A program made the translations under genes and the position numbers. Positions 43,701 through 55,033 of a DNA stretch of 64,000 nt are shown here, piece by piece (positions within the stretch are counted from its first letter, which is position 1; each line of letters begins with the position of its first letter). The notes below the pieces were generated by a model. That model had not been told where the DNA came from. It did not search any database and saw nothing but the letters and a program-made list of their open reading frames with translations. This DNA comes from Vespa crabro (lineage: Eukaryota > Arthropoda > Insecta > Hymenoptera > Vespidae). Location: the NCBI RefSeq assembly GCF_910589235.1, contig NC_060966.1, positions 682,001 through 746,000 of the forward strand, written 5' to 3'.

Positions 43701-46700
43701 GTTATTATTATTATCGTTATTAACGTTAATATTATTTATATATTAATTATTACTATTATTATTATCGTTATTGTCGTTACTATCGTTAATATTATAATCG
43801 ATATTATCGTTATTAACGTATTTATTGTTATTGTGAATATTATTATTATCGATATTATCGTTAATTTTGTTATTAATATATCCGATATTATCATTGATAT
43901 CGATATTATTATTATCCATATTATCGTTATTATCGTTATTATCGTTATTATTATAATTATTTATTTTGTCGTTATTATCGTTATTATCTTTATTATGATT
44001 ATTAATATTATAGTTTGTATTATTTTTATCGTTAATATTGTTTTTGTCCTTATTATTTTTATTATTATTATCGTTAATATTGTCATTTTTATTATTAATA
44101 TTATTATAGTTATCGATATCACCGTCATTATCCTTAAATTTGTAATTATTATTATTATTATTAATGATATCATTGTTGTTATCGTTATTATTGTAATTAT
44201 TATTTTCGTTAATATCGTTAATATTGTTATTTTTGTTACGGTCAATATCGTTATTTTGCTATTATTATTATAATTTTATCGTTATTATTATTATTATAGT
44301 TATTATTGTTATTATTGTTACTAATATTATCGTTATTATCGTTAATAACGTTATTATCATTATTATCGCTATTATTTTGTTATTATTATTATTATTATCT
44401 ATATTAACGTTATTATCGTTATTAATATTATCGTTAAAATCGTTTTTATCGTTATTATTGTTATTACTATTATTATCACTATTATTATTATTGTTATTAT
44501 CGTTATTATTGGTATTATTCTTAATATTATTAATACTTCTTCCATTATTAACGTTATAATCGTTATTATTTTTATCGTTATTAACGTAATTATCGTTATT
44601 ATCTTTATTATCGATATTATCGTTATTATTATTATTAAGCTTATTATTACTATTATCGTTATTATTTTTATTATCGATATTATCGTCATAATTGTTTTTA
44701 TTGTTATTATTCTTGATATTATTATCGTCATTATCCTTATTATTATTATCAATATTATCTTCATTATCGTTATTATTATTTTCGTTATTATTGTTATTAT
44801 CGTTATTATTGTTATTAACATTATAATTTTTTACGTTATTATCATTATAATTGCAATTATGATTATCGTTATTATTAGTGTTATAAATAATCGTTTTTAT
44901 TGTTATTATTATTATCGTTGTCATAGTCATCATCTCTCATTTCGTTTTTATTATTATTATCATTAATATTATTCTTATTGTTGTTATCGTTCGAATTGTT
45001 ATTAATATTTTCGTTATTATCGGTATTATTGTTTTTCTATTATCTTTATTATCCTTATAATTGCTATTATTAATATAATTATTATCGTTGTTAACATTAT
45101 TATCTTTATTATCGTTATTATTATTACCGTTAAACTCGTTTTTTCGTTATTATTGTTATTTCTGTTATTATTACGACTATGATTATCCTCTTTATCGTAA
45201 TTATAGACATTATTCTTAATATTATTATTGTTACTTCTATTATTATAGTTAATATTGTTTCTATAGTTATTATTATTATCTCTATTATCGTTAATATCGT
45301 TAATAACGCTATTACCTTTATTATTATTATTATTATTAATATCGTTAATATCGATATTATCGTTGCTATTATTATTGTTATTGTCGTTAATATCATTAAT
45401 ATTGTTATCTTCATAATCGTTACTATCGATATTATAGTTTTTATTTTTAATATTACCACTATTATTATGGTTATTATACTAATTATCGTTATTATTATTA
45501 TTATTATAAATACTATTATTATCGTTATATTCGTTATAATCTTTATTATCATTATTATTCTTGTTATTAATATTATTATTTCGTTATTAAAGTTATTATT
45601 ATAGTCGTTGTTATCGTTATTATCATTATTATATTTATTATTACGATTATTATTATCGATATTATTGTTAATATTTTTATTGTTTTTATGGATATTATCG
45701 TTATTATCGTTATTATAATTTTAGTTATTATCGTTTTCTTCGTTTTCATCGTTGTGGTTAATATTATTATTAATATTATTGTCGTTATTATCTTTATTAT
45801 CGTTAATATACTTATTATTATTATCGATATTTTCGTAGTTATTATAATTATTATTATCTTCATTAACATTTTCATCTTTATTATTATTATTGCTATTATC
45901 GATTTAACGTTCTTATTATTGTTATTATCGTAATTATCGTTATTATCGTTATTATTGTTAATTCTATTATTATCTCTTTTGTTATTACTATTACTATTGC
46001 TCTTATTATTATCGATATTATTAGTATTATAATTATCATTATTATCTTTATTATTATTATCGTTATTATCGTTATTACCATTATTACTACCGTCGTTATC
46101 ATTAATATTAAAATCGTTATTCTCAATATTATCGATATTATCTTTATTTTTATTATTACTACTATTATTATTATTATCGATATTATTGTTATTATCGTTA
46201 TTATTATGGTCGTTATTATCGTTATTAACGTTATTATTTTTATTAATTTTATCTTTATTATCGGTTATTTTTTTACTTTTAATATCGTTATTATCGTCAT
46301 TATAATTATTATCGCTATAATCGTTATTATTGTTATTATTATTATCGTTATTATCTTTAATATGATTATTATAATAATCGTTATTATCGTTATTATTATC
46401 ATCATCATTATCGTTAATATTATTTTCCATATAAAAGTCATTATCGTTAATATTGTTACTACTGATATTTATATTATTACTATTATCGTCAATATCATCA
46501 TTAATAATATCGTTATTATCGTAATTATTGTAATTATTAACAATATTATCGTTATTATAGTTATTATTGTTATAGTTATTATCTTTATTACCGTTATCAT
46601 CGTTATTATCGGTATTATCGTTAATATCGTTATTATCTTTTATTATTATTTTTATTATTCTCGTTATTTTCGTAATTATTGTTATAATTATTATTAATAT

Positions 46701-47139
46701 TTTCGTTATTATCGTTAATAATATTATCGTTATTATTGCTATTATTGTTATTACTTTTGTTATTATTACTATCGTTGTTATCGTTAATATCATTATTATT
46801 GTTATTATTATTATTGTTATCGATAGTTTCGTTAATTTCGCTATTACCGTTTTTATCGTAATTATTATTGTTGCTATTATCGTTAATATCGTTATTATTT
46901 TTATCGTTATTATCGAAAATACTGTTAATATTATTATATAAATTATCGTTATTGTTGTTATTATTATTATCGTAAATAATTTTTTATCGTTATTATAGTT
47001 ATTACTGTTATTATTACTACTATTATTATCGATATTATCGTTTTTATAGTATTTATTCTTAATATTGTTATTATTAGTTCAATTATTATCGTTATTAACA
47101 TATCGTCGTTATTATTTTTATTATTATTTATATTATTAT

Positions 47140-48365
47140 CGTTCTTATGATAATAATCATTATAATCGTTAATATTGTTAATATTATTATAGATAGTGTC
47201 TTTAATATCGTTATTATCTTTATTATTATTGTTATATTATTGTTATTAACGATCATATCGTTATTGTCATTATTATCGTTATTATCGTTATTATTCTTTT
47301 TATCTTTATTATTGTTATTATTGTTATCATTTCTATCGTTATTATAGATAATATTGTTTTTATCGTATTTGTTGATATTACTATTAACGTTATTATCATT
47401 AGTATCATTATTATTATTATCGTAATTATTGTCATTATCGTTATTATTTTTATCTTTAAAATCGTTTTATCGTTATTATCATTATTCCTGTAACTAATAC
47501 CACTATTATTATCGCTAATATCGTTAATATTTTTAATATTGATATTTTTACTATCATTATTATCGCTGTCTTTGTTATTGTCAATATTATTGTTATTATT
47601 ATTATCGTTAGAATCTTTAATATCGTTAATATCTTTATTATTACTATTATTATAATTGTCAATACCATTATTATCGTTATTATCTTATTATCGTTATTAT
47701 TATTATTATTGTTATTAATATTATCCATTTATCTTGTTTTATCGTTATTATTTCTATTATTATTTTGATTATTATCATTTTTATCATTATTATCGTTATC
47801 ATCGTTATTCTCGTTATTATTGTTATTATAATTATCGTTATTATAGATATTATCGGTTTTGTTGGATTTGTTGATATTACTATTAACGTTATTATCTTTA
47901 TTATCATTATTATTATTATCGTAATTATTGTCATTATCGTTATTATTATTATTTTTAAAATCGTTTTATCATTATTATCATTATTCGTGTAATTAATACT
48001 ACTATTATTATCGCTAATATCTGTAATATTTTTAATGTTGATATTTTTACTTTCATTATTATCGTTGTCAAAGTTATTATCAATATTATTGTTATTATTA
48101 TTATCGTTAGAATCTTTAGTATCGTTATTATCTTTATTATTACTATTATTATAATTATCAATACCATTATTATCGATATTATCTTATAATCGTTATTATT
48201 GTTATTATTGTTATTAATATTATCCATTTATCTTGTTTTATCGTTATTATTTCTATTATTATTTTGATTATTATCATTTTTATCATTATTATAGTTATTA
48301 TCGTTATTATCGTTATTATCGTTATTATTGTTATTATTTTTACTATTATCGATGTCCTTGTTATT
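47140..48365. repeat. 499-bp higher-order repeat within block B, about 2.5 copies
   Basis: Landmarks recur exactly 499 bp apart. AAAATCGTTTTATC appears at about 47,458 and 47,957. CCATTTATCTTGTTTTATCG appears at about 47,726 and 48,225. The phrase GTTGATATTACTATTAACG occurs near 47,372 and 47,871. The units differ by scattered substitutions and small indels (for example TTCCTGTAACTAATACC against TTCGTGTAATTAATACT), so this is an older and partly diverged duplication. 499 is not a multiple of three, so triplet phase shifts by one base between units. Confidence 0.85.
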
Positions 48366-49350
48366 TTCCTTCGTATCGTTTATAATTTTATTCGTGTTAT
48401 CCTCATTATCATTATTATCGTTATTATTGTTATTATTAATATTGTTATCATCATAGCAATTATGACACGTTATTATCATTATTATCGTCAATATTATTAT
48501 AATTATTATCGTTATCATCGTTGCTTTTATTATCGATATTATTGTTAACATCGTCATTACGATTATTATAATTGTCGTTCTTAACGTTATTATCGTTATA
48601 ATTATTATTATTATAGTTACTCTCGTTAATATAGTTATTATTGTTATTATTGATATGATTATTACAACAATTATCCAAATTATCGTTACTATCCGTCTTA
48701 TTAATATTATTACTAACGTTATTACCGTTATTATTGTTATTATTTTTATTATTATGATCGTTAATGTCGTTTATATCGTTATAAACTTTATTAATATATT
48801 TACTATTATCGTTATAGTCGCTATTATTATTAATATTATATTCGCTATTATTGTTATTATTATTATCGTTATTATCCTTAATATCTTTATTGTTCATTCT
48901 ATTATTATCGTTATTATCCTTATTATTATGTTTATTTATATGAATATTCTTGTTATTATGTTCATTATCCATATAATCCTTATTATGGATATTATAAATA
49001 TTATAATCGTTCTTATCGAAATTATCGTTGTTACATTTATTATTGTTATTTTGATTATTGTTATTTTCGTTATTTTCGTTTTTATTGTTACGTTTATTAT
49101 CGTTATTATCATTAATATCGTTATTATCGTTATTATAATTATTATTATCTTAGTTATTATTATAATTGTTATTATTGCTATTATCGTTATTATCGTTATT
49201 ATTATTACTACTCTTATCGTTATTATCTTTATTATTATTACTACAATTATCGTTAGTATCGTTATTATTGTTATTATTAATATTGTCATTACCATAACTA
49301 TTATTATCACTATTAGCGACATTATTATTATTATTTATATTATTATCATA

Positions 49351-49440
49351 CAAGCAATTCGCACAGTCCCTTTTAGTCGCCTCCTACGACAAGCAGAGAG
49401 TACTGAGGGAGTATTATACTTCACCACACGCACAGGGGTT
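49351..49440 (-). mobile_element. 90-bp relic of the R1-like retrotransposon 5' end, at polarity switch 2
   Basis: This non-repetitive island aligns over most of its length with the 5' terminal region of the larger element (about 54,510-54,592). Shared blocks are TTTTAGTCGCCTCCTACGAC, then AGCAG, GTACT and GAGTATT, with scattered differences between. Both copies have the same orientation: the element 5' end lies to the right and reads on the minus strand. Only about 90 bp of element remain; everything downstream is missing. To its left the triplet field is T-rich, to its right A-rich, so the relic sits precisely on the second polarity flip. It is too short to classify alone; the assignment rests on the match to the 54.5-kb copy. 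Confidence 0.75.
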
Positions 49441-51612
49441 AATAATAACGCTAATAACGATAATAATAGTAACGATAATAACGGAAAGAGTAATAAAAAT
49501 AATAACGATAATAACGATAATAATAATAATAATAATAAAATAATAACGAGAAAAGCAATAATAATAATAATACTAATAACATAATAACGATAATAACGAT
49601 ACTAAAAATAAAAATAATATCGAAAATATCGATAATAACGATAATAATAATAAAATAATAACGATAACAACGAAATAACGATAATAATAATAATAATAAT
49701 ATCGAAAATAAGGATAATAACGATGACAACGATAATAATAATAACAATAATAACGATAATAATAATAATAATAATAATAATAACGATAATAACGATAATA
49801 CCGTTAATAACGATAATAACGATAATAACGAGAAAAACGATAATAATAATAATAATAGAAATAAAAATTATAACGATAATAACTATAATAAAAATAATAA
49901 AAATTAAGATAATGACGATAATAATGATAATAAAAATCACGATAATAACGATAATTACGTTCATAACGATTGTAATAGTAACGATAATAACGATAATAGT
50001 AGTAATAATAATAGCGATAATAACGTTAATAGTAGAAATAATAATAACGATAATAACGATAATAACAGTAATAACAATTGTAATAACGAAAACAACGATA
50101 ACAAAAAATATAACAACAATAATAACGATATGAATGATAATAAGGATAATAAACATAAATATTAAAAATAACGATATTGACCGTAATAAAAATAACAATA
50201 ATAACGATAATAACTATTATAATGATGAAAAAATAGTAATATTCCTAATAATAACAATAATATTGACAATAAAGATAATAATGGTAATAATATTAGTAAT
50301 AATGACAAAAATAACAATTATAACGAAAATAACTATAATAACGACAATAATAATAAAGATAAAAAGGACAATAACAATATTAACGATAATAATAATACAA
50401 ATTATAATAACCATAATCATAATAAAGATAATAACGATAATAACGACAAAATAAATAATTATAATAATAACGATAATAACGATAATAACGATAATAGGGA
50501 TAATAATAATATCGATATTAATGACAATATCGGTAATAATAATAACAAAATTAACGATAATATCGATAATAATAATATTAACAATAACAATAAATACGAT
50601 AATAACGATAATAGCGATTATAATAATAACGATAATAACGACAATAACGATAACAATAATAGTAATAATAAATATATCAATGATATTAACGTTAATAACG
50701 ATAATAATAATAACAATAACAACGATAATTACGAAAATAATGATAATAACGATAATAACGACTTTAACAATAATAATAATAATATTAATAAAGATAATGA
50801 TGATATTAATGATTCTGATGATGAGAATAATAAGAATAATAACGATAATAACGATTATAATGATAATAACGATAATAATATTAACAATAATAACAAAAAT
50901 GCGATAATAACGACAATAATAACTATAATATTAATAATTATAAAAATATTAACAATATTGAAAGTAAAAACGATAATAAAGATAAAAATGATAATAACAA
51001 AAATAATAACAATAAAATAGATAATAATAATAACGGTAATAACGATAATAATAAAAATAACGATAAAATATAAATGATAACATTTATAACGAAAATAACG
51101 ATAATAATAATAACAATAATAATAATAATAATAACGATAATATCAATAATAACGACAATAATAATGACAATAATATTGATAATAAATATAATAAAGTTAA
51201 TAACGGTAATAATAGTAATAATAACGATAGAAGCGATAATAACTATAATCATGATAAGAATAATAGCAATAATAACGATTATCATGATAAAAATAATATC
51301 GTTAATAACAATAATAACGATATTAACTATAATAGCGATAGTAGTAAAAGTAATAATCATAATAGTAACAGTAATAACGTTTCTAACGCAGATAGAGGTA
51401 ATAATGACAATATAATGATGATAGTGATAATAAAAATAAAGATAATAACGAAATTAATGATAATAATAAGAACCATAACAACTATAATAACGATAATTTA
51501 TTATAATATAATAATAATAATAATAATATTATCGATAATAACAATAATAACGATAATAACGATAATAACGATAATAAAGACAAAAACGAATTTAACGGTA
51601 AATGCGATAATA
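49441..51612. repeat. Degenerate trinucleotide field, block C1 (A-rich on + strand)
   Basis: Same AAT/AAC/GAT composition and polarity as block A. Part of it is paralogous to block A: GACAATATAATGATGATAGT occurs at 51,406 and 37,374, and CGAATTTAACGGTAA at about 51,587 and 37,836. Sequence around both landmarks also matches, such as GATAACATTTATAACRAAWA near 51,077 and 36,869. The spacing between the two landmarks differs by about 280 bp, so one copy has an internal deletion or insertion. No gene is visible. Confidence 0.92.
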
Positions 51613-52448
51613 AGCCCGTGTTCTTCTATCCAGGAGATGACTCTTCGCATGACCTGGTTGAGTAGCAGCTGTGGCCCCTCCGTGTCTCTTGCAGTTATGA
51701 CTCCTGCAGTGTCGTCTGCGTACCCAACAAAGAAAGCACCATCAGGGACTGCCATACGAAGGATACCTTCGTAAAATATATTCCAGATATCTGGTCCTAG
51801 TATGGATCCCTGAGCTGCCCCCGATATCAATTCTAAGTTTCTTGGACCATCGCCAGTATTGTATTCTAGGAAGCGCTCGTTCAGGTAATCCCCGAGTATT
51901 CGGAGCAGATACCCCGGAACTCTGAAATAACGTTCGAGCGCTTACATTGTCAAGTCCCACCTGACGGAGTTGAAGGCATTTCTCACGTCTAAAGTGCCAG
52001 CAGACACAAAGGGCGGGAATGGTGATTACCGCGCTCCGTCATTTTAGCGGCCGTGACAACCTCCTGAACTGCGTGGATGGTGGAGAGGCCGGATCGAAAT
52101 CCATACTGACGGGCAGCAATATCCCCCGCTACCCTCACGGCTGCGTGCAGCCGTGGCCTAAGCAGCTTCTCCAGGAGCTTGCCAACTGTATCGAGCATAG
52201 AGATAGAACTGTATAAAGAAGCTGCATCTGCTGGACCCTTGACCTTGCTGATGAGCACAAGCCTCGCTTTCTTCCACGGGGCGGTGAATATGTCCTCCCT
52301 GCAGCCAGAGAAGCAGCATCGAGATCGCTTCTCTTCGCTCATTGTGCTAAACAGTGAAGACTTATGCACGTTTTACAAAGATCTGGGATCTCGTTCGTCC
52401 ACCAGTATGCAGGACGCCTCTGCCGTTTCGTGCCCTTCTTTGGCATCG
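51613..52448 (-). pseudogene. ORF2 linker and reverse transcriptase (fingers and palm), truncated
   Basis: Continues ORF2 after an internal deletion. A linker segment at about 52,448-52,340 reads RRPAYWWTNEI and ends at a stop. RT starts near 52,290 with WKKARLVLISKVKG, then MLDTVGKLLEKLL and QYGFRSGLSTIHAV, in the frame that runs to 51,989. A frameshift then leads to motif A, TLDVRNAFNS (51,995-51,966), a TAA at 51,942-51,944, motif B, GAAQGSILGPD (about 51,821-51,789), and motif C, YADD (51,722-51,711). Catalytic Asp residues of motifs A and C are still present. The PQG of motif B is AQG here. The frame ends in WIEEHGL and passes at 51,613 into triplet DNA. About half of a normal 1,000-residue ORF2 is present. 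Confidence 0.9.
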
Positions 52449-52862
52449 CTATCGCCTTCCTCTGGAGAGCGGTCTGGTCTCCCCCAATTCGAGAGCTTTG
52501 GCATTGCGGTCTGCAGCCACAATAAGATCGCCTTGTATTTCCCGCAGCGCGTCTTCCAGATCGTCCAGATTAGACTGGCAGTCGTCTATCCGGTCGTTAG
52601 GGGTGTGATATACGCTGACATAAGTCGTCGAGTTGTGTCCCACCCAAACGTATCCGCATCCGAATCCTGGATCCGACAAATGTATTTGACGGGAATCTGA
52701 GATCCAGATGACCGCGGTGCCCAATTCGTCTGCGTACCATCCTAAGCCCGCTCTGTCCTGGTATTGTTAGCAGATTAAAACGATATCAGCTTATTTCTCA
52801 GAGCAGAGCCGGGTTAGGAGTTGGTGCACCGTACTGCTTCTATTGAGATTACCCTGAAGTAC
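52449..52862 (-). pseudogene. ORF2 endonuclease domain (APE-type), disrupted
   Basis: The N-terminal part of ORF2, which nicks the target to prime reverse transcription. The frame begins near 52,862 with VLQGNLNRSS, typical of the start of R1-clade ORF2, and overlaps the last 16 or so codons of ORF1 in another frame. Two in-frame TAA codons interrupt it at 52,791-52,793 and 52,767-52,769, the second just before QYQDRAGLGWYADELG. It continues through TAVIWISD, YVSVYHTPND and the catalytic-region motif LIVAADRNAK (usually GDFNA or GDFNS) and stops after SRGRR at 52,449. The second half of the endonuclease, including the SDH motif, is absent: the next recognisable sequence is the downstream linker. 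The domain cannot be functional. Confidence 0.85.
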
Positions 52863-54343
52863 ACTCGTCCTGTTTTCCTCTTGTTGGCTGTTGCATGGGC
52901 CTCTTTGAAAGTTTTGCAGGCACTTGATCCCGCCAAGTGCTTCTTAGGTTCAACAACGCTATTGGAGCATAAGAAGCAAATCGGTTCGCTGACCTTGCAA
53001 TCTTTGATCGTGTGCCCCGTGCCGCCGCAGAAATAGCAGAACTTACTGCAATCAGAGCCATTGCACGTGGCGCTATAGTGACCAAAGTTGAGAGAGCCGT
53101 AGCATCTCCTCACTTCTGCTCTTCGCCTGACCCTGCAGCTGACGATGCCGACCAGCACTCGGCCGACCTTTAAAAGCTTCGCAGCTGCATCCTCTTCTAG
53201 TCTGATGAGGTCCAGGCGTTGTTGTCTCACGTTGGGGTTCGTCAATTTAACCACTAGATTCCCCGCGTAGTCTGGCAGGATCCTCTTTAGGGCCACCTCG
53301 ACTTCCACCACCAATTTGTAGCAATCGCAGTCCCGTATCTCCAGCGTACCTCTAGGAACCAGTTTCGTGATGCAGCTCGTTTCTCCAACTTCTTTCCTCA
53401 GGTTATATGCGAATGAGGACCTGGTATGCGCAGTGGTCTTCTTAAGTTCGCGGAGAACCCCTCCAATTCTGGTCTGCCGGAACGATCTAACTTCTACCCC
53501 TGTTCCGCTGGTCTTGAAGTGCTGGTGGAAGTCTCCGAATACGTCTGCATAAGTTTCTCCTTGCGCAGGTTTCAGGAGGATCGCGTACGGCCTTGTACTC
53601 TTTCTCGGCCTTTCCTCCGATTTGCTTGGATTCTTTTTCTCCTGCTGTGTGTGTTTCATCACTTTCGTCGCTGGTATGTCCTAATTTCATTTCTTCTTAA
53701 CGATCTCCGTCCACTTGGTGGCTTCGGTCGTCGTCGTCTCTTGCCTTGGTCTTTGAGGATTTCTTGAGGCAACTGCTGCGGGTTTGTCGCTACTCTTTTA
53801 ATTGCGTCAGCATCAGTTAGAAAATTTACCCAAGGGGTCTGTGAAACTCGGGCTAGGTTCCTCGCTCGCTTAATGACCATTCTTCGAGATTCATAAATGA
53901 ACTCGAGGCAGTCTATGATGTCCTCCATTTCTGTGAGCCCTTACTTAATAGTGTTATTAACGTTGGGCTGTCTAGTAATAGCCGCCTTCATTTTGGCAAG
54001 GAGTACTTTCGCTAGAGCGAGATTCTCACTATCAACATCTTGTGATGTCCCCATCGCAGGCTGCATAGGTGACATCAGGCCGGAGAACCGCGTGCTATCA
54101 ACTGCCCTGGCAGCCAATTGCCACTCCTCCAAGTGGCTTTCCTCATATTTCAGCCTTCCTGTCGCAATAGACAATCCTCAGGGCAGGTCGCCTATCTGTG
54201 GTGCTCTTCCTGTAATAACATCCTGTGTTGGGGCCAGGTTGCCTACCCCAAGCTCCTGGCAGATGCTGGATGACGACGGTGGGTGGCCTGCCATAAAACC
54301 ACCTGACAGCGCCGTGGCGTGTAAGTACCTCCCACGACAGCAT
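52814..54343 (-). pseudogene. ORF1 (nucleic-acid-binding, gag-like) of the R1-like element, disrupted
   Basis: ORF1 proteins of this clade coat the element RNA and carry it to the target. The clearest part is a 282-codon frame from 53,662 down to the stop at 52,814. It begins with a conserved gag core (RPYAILLKPAQGETYADV near residues 24-41, then GTGVEVRS, LVPRGTLEIRD and a basic region). Three zinc knuckles follow at residues 187-200, 209-222 and 229-249. Knuckle 2 is a perfect CX2CX4HX4C; knuckle 3 is intact; knuckle 1 has Ser at 190 where the second Cys is expected. The N-terminal part lies upstream in other frames: 54,174-53,659, broken by a TAA at 53,941-53,943 between NNTIK and GLTEMEDIIDCLEF. 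The stretch 54,343-54,143 may be ORF1 or leader. At least two frameshifts separate the pieces. Confidence 0.88.
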
Positions 54344-54592
54344 TTAACTTTTTATGTACTATTCATCATAAGAAATATAATAATTGGGAGGCGAGCTGCA
54401 CAAAGGAAAGGCAGGGATCGGATAGAAGCTTGATAGTGAGAGAAAGATTAGAAAAAGATATAAAAGAAGAACAAATATAGGAGTAGCCGTACAAGAACAT
54501 TCACTCGCCATTCACACAGTTCATTTTAGTCGCCTCCTACGACTAGCAGGGTGTACTATGAGAGTATTCTACCTCTCCCTACTCATAGGAAG
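54344..54592 (-). other. 5' leader of the R1-like element with a hairpin
   Basis: Unique sequence between the triplet field and the first ORF1-like reading frame. Read on the + strand it contains the 19-bp hairpin TAGTCGCCTCCTACGACTA at 54,527-54,545, with six perfect base pairs around a seven-base loop. This block is the part conserved with the 49.35-kb relic, so it is likely a defined 5' terminal feature. The minus-strand version includes GGAGGCGACTAAAA, a sequence I associate with 5' regions of insect non-LTR elements; that association is from memory and unverified. The edge of the element is placed at about 54,592, where AATAATAATAG triplets begin. Confidence 0.7.
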
Positions 54593-54973
54593 TAATAATA
54601 ATAGTAATAATAATAATAATAATAACGATAATAACGATAATAACAATAATAGTAATAATAATGATAAAGATAACAACGATATTAACAATATTAACGATAA
54701 TAAAAAATAACAATAATAACGATAATAACAAGTATAATGATAATAACGATAATAATATTTAAGATAACAGCAATAATAATAATAATAACGATAATAACGA
54801 TAATATTAGTAATAATTACAATATTAACAATAATAACAATAATAACGGTAATAATAGTAGTAATAATAACAATAATATCAATAATTGCGATAATAACGAT
54901 ATTACGAATAATTAATATCGGTAATAACGAAGATATCGAAAATAACAATAATAATAATAACGATAATAACGAC

Positions 54974-55033
<60 letters not shown>
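54974..55033. repeat. Perfect (AAT)20 microsatellite
   Basis: Sixty bases of uninterrupted AAT, the longest pure run in the window, about 380 bp beyond the 5' end of the retrotransposon. Its purity against an interrupted background suggests recent slippage, so it is probably length-polymorphic. Confidence 0.92.

Larger units (their letters stand above)
39621..49350. repeat. Degenerate trinucleotide field, block B (inverted, T-rich on + strand)
   Basis: About 9.7 kb with the same triplet vocabulary as blocks A and C but on the opposite strand: TTA, ATT, GTT, ATC and CGT. The whole block holds one polarity; I saw no internal flip. It contains stretches of locally duplicated sequence, a 50-bp perfect TTA run at 40,712-40,761, and less regular landmarks such as TTACGGTCAATATCGTTA near 44,236. 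That landmark has an inverted counterpart near 50,175 in block C. Long stop-free frames here are Ile/Val/Leu or, on the minus strand, Asn/Asp, and I reject them as genes. Confidence 0.93.
51613..54592 (-). mobile_element. R1-clade non-LTR retrotransposon, 5' end present, 3' half missing
   Basis: A 3.0-kb island of non-repetitive, GC-richer sequence whose genes read right to left. Its order is 5' leader, ORF1 with three zinc knuckles, an overlapping ORF2 start, an apurinic-type endonuclease, then reverse transcriptase. It ends about 35 codons after the YADD active-site motif, where the reading frame runs directly into triplet DNA. The RT thumb, C-terminal domain and 3' UTR are absent. A stretch between endonuclease and RT is also deleted, and there are several stop codons and frameshifts. 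The order, overlap and motifs match the R1 clade, not Jockey or L1. Target-primed reverse transcription normally loses 5' sequence, so a lost 3' end implies later deletion or rearrangement. This copy is dead. Confidence 0.92.

Noticed and set aside
52179..52700. Plus-strand 173-codon frame across the retrotransposon
   Set aside because: It is the antisense shadow of the endonuclease and RT region; recognisable protein motifs are all on the minus strand.
51613..54592. 28S rDNA R1 insertion
   Set aside because: The element is of the R1 clade, but both flanks are triplet repeats and no rRNA gene sequence occurs in the window.
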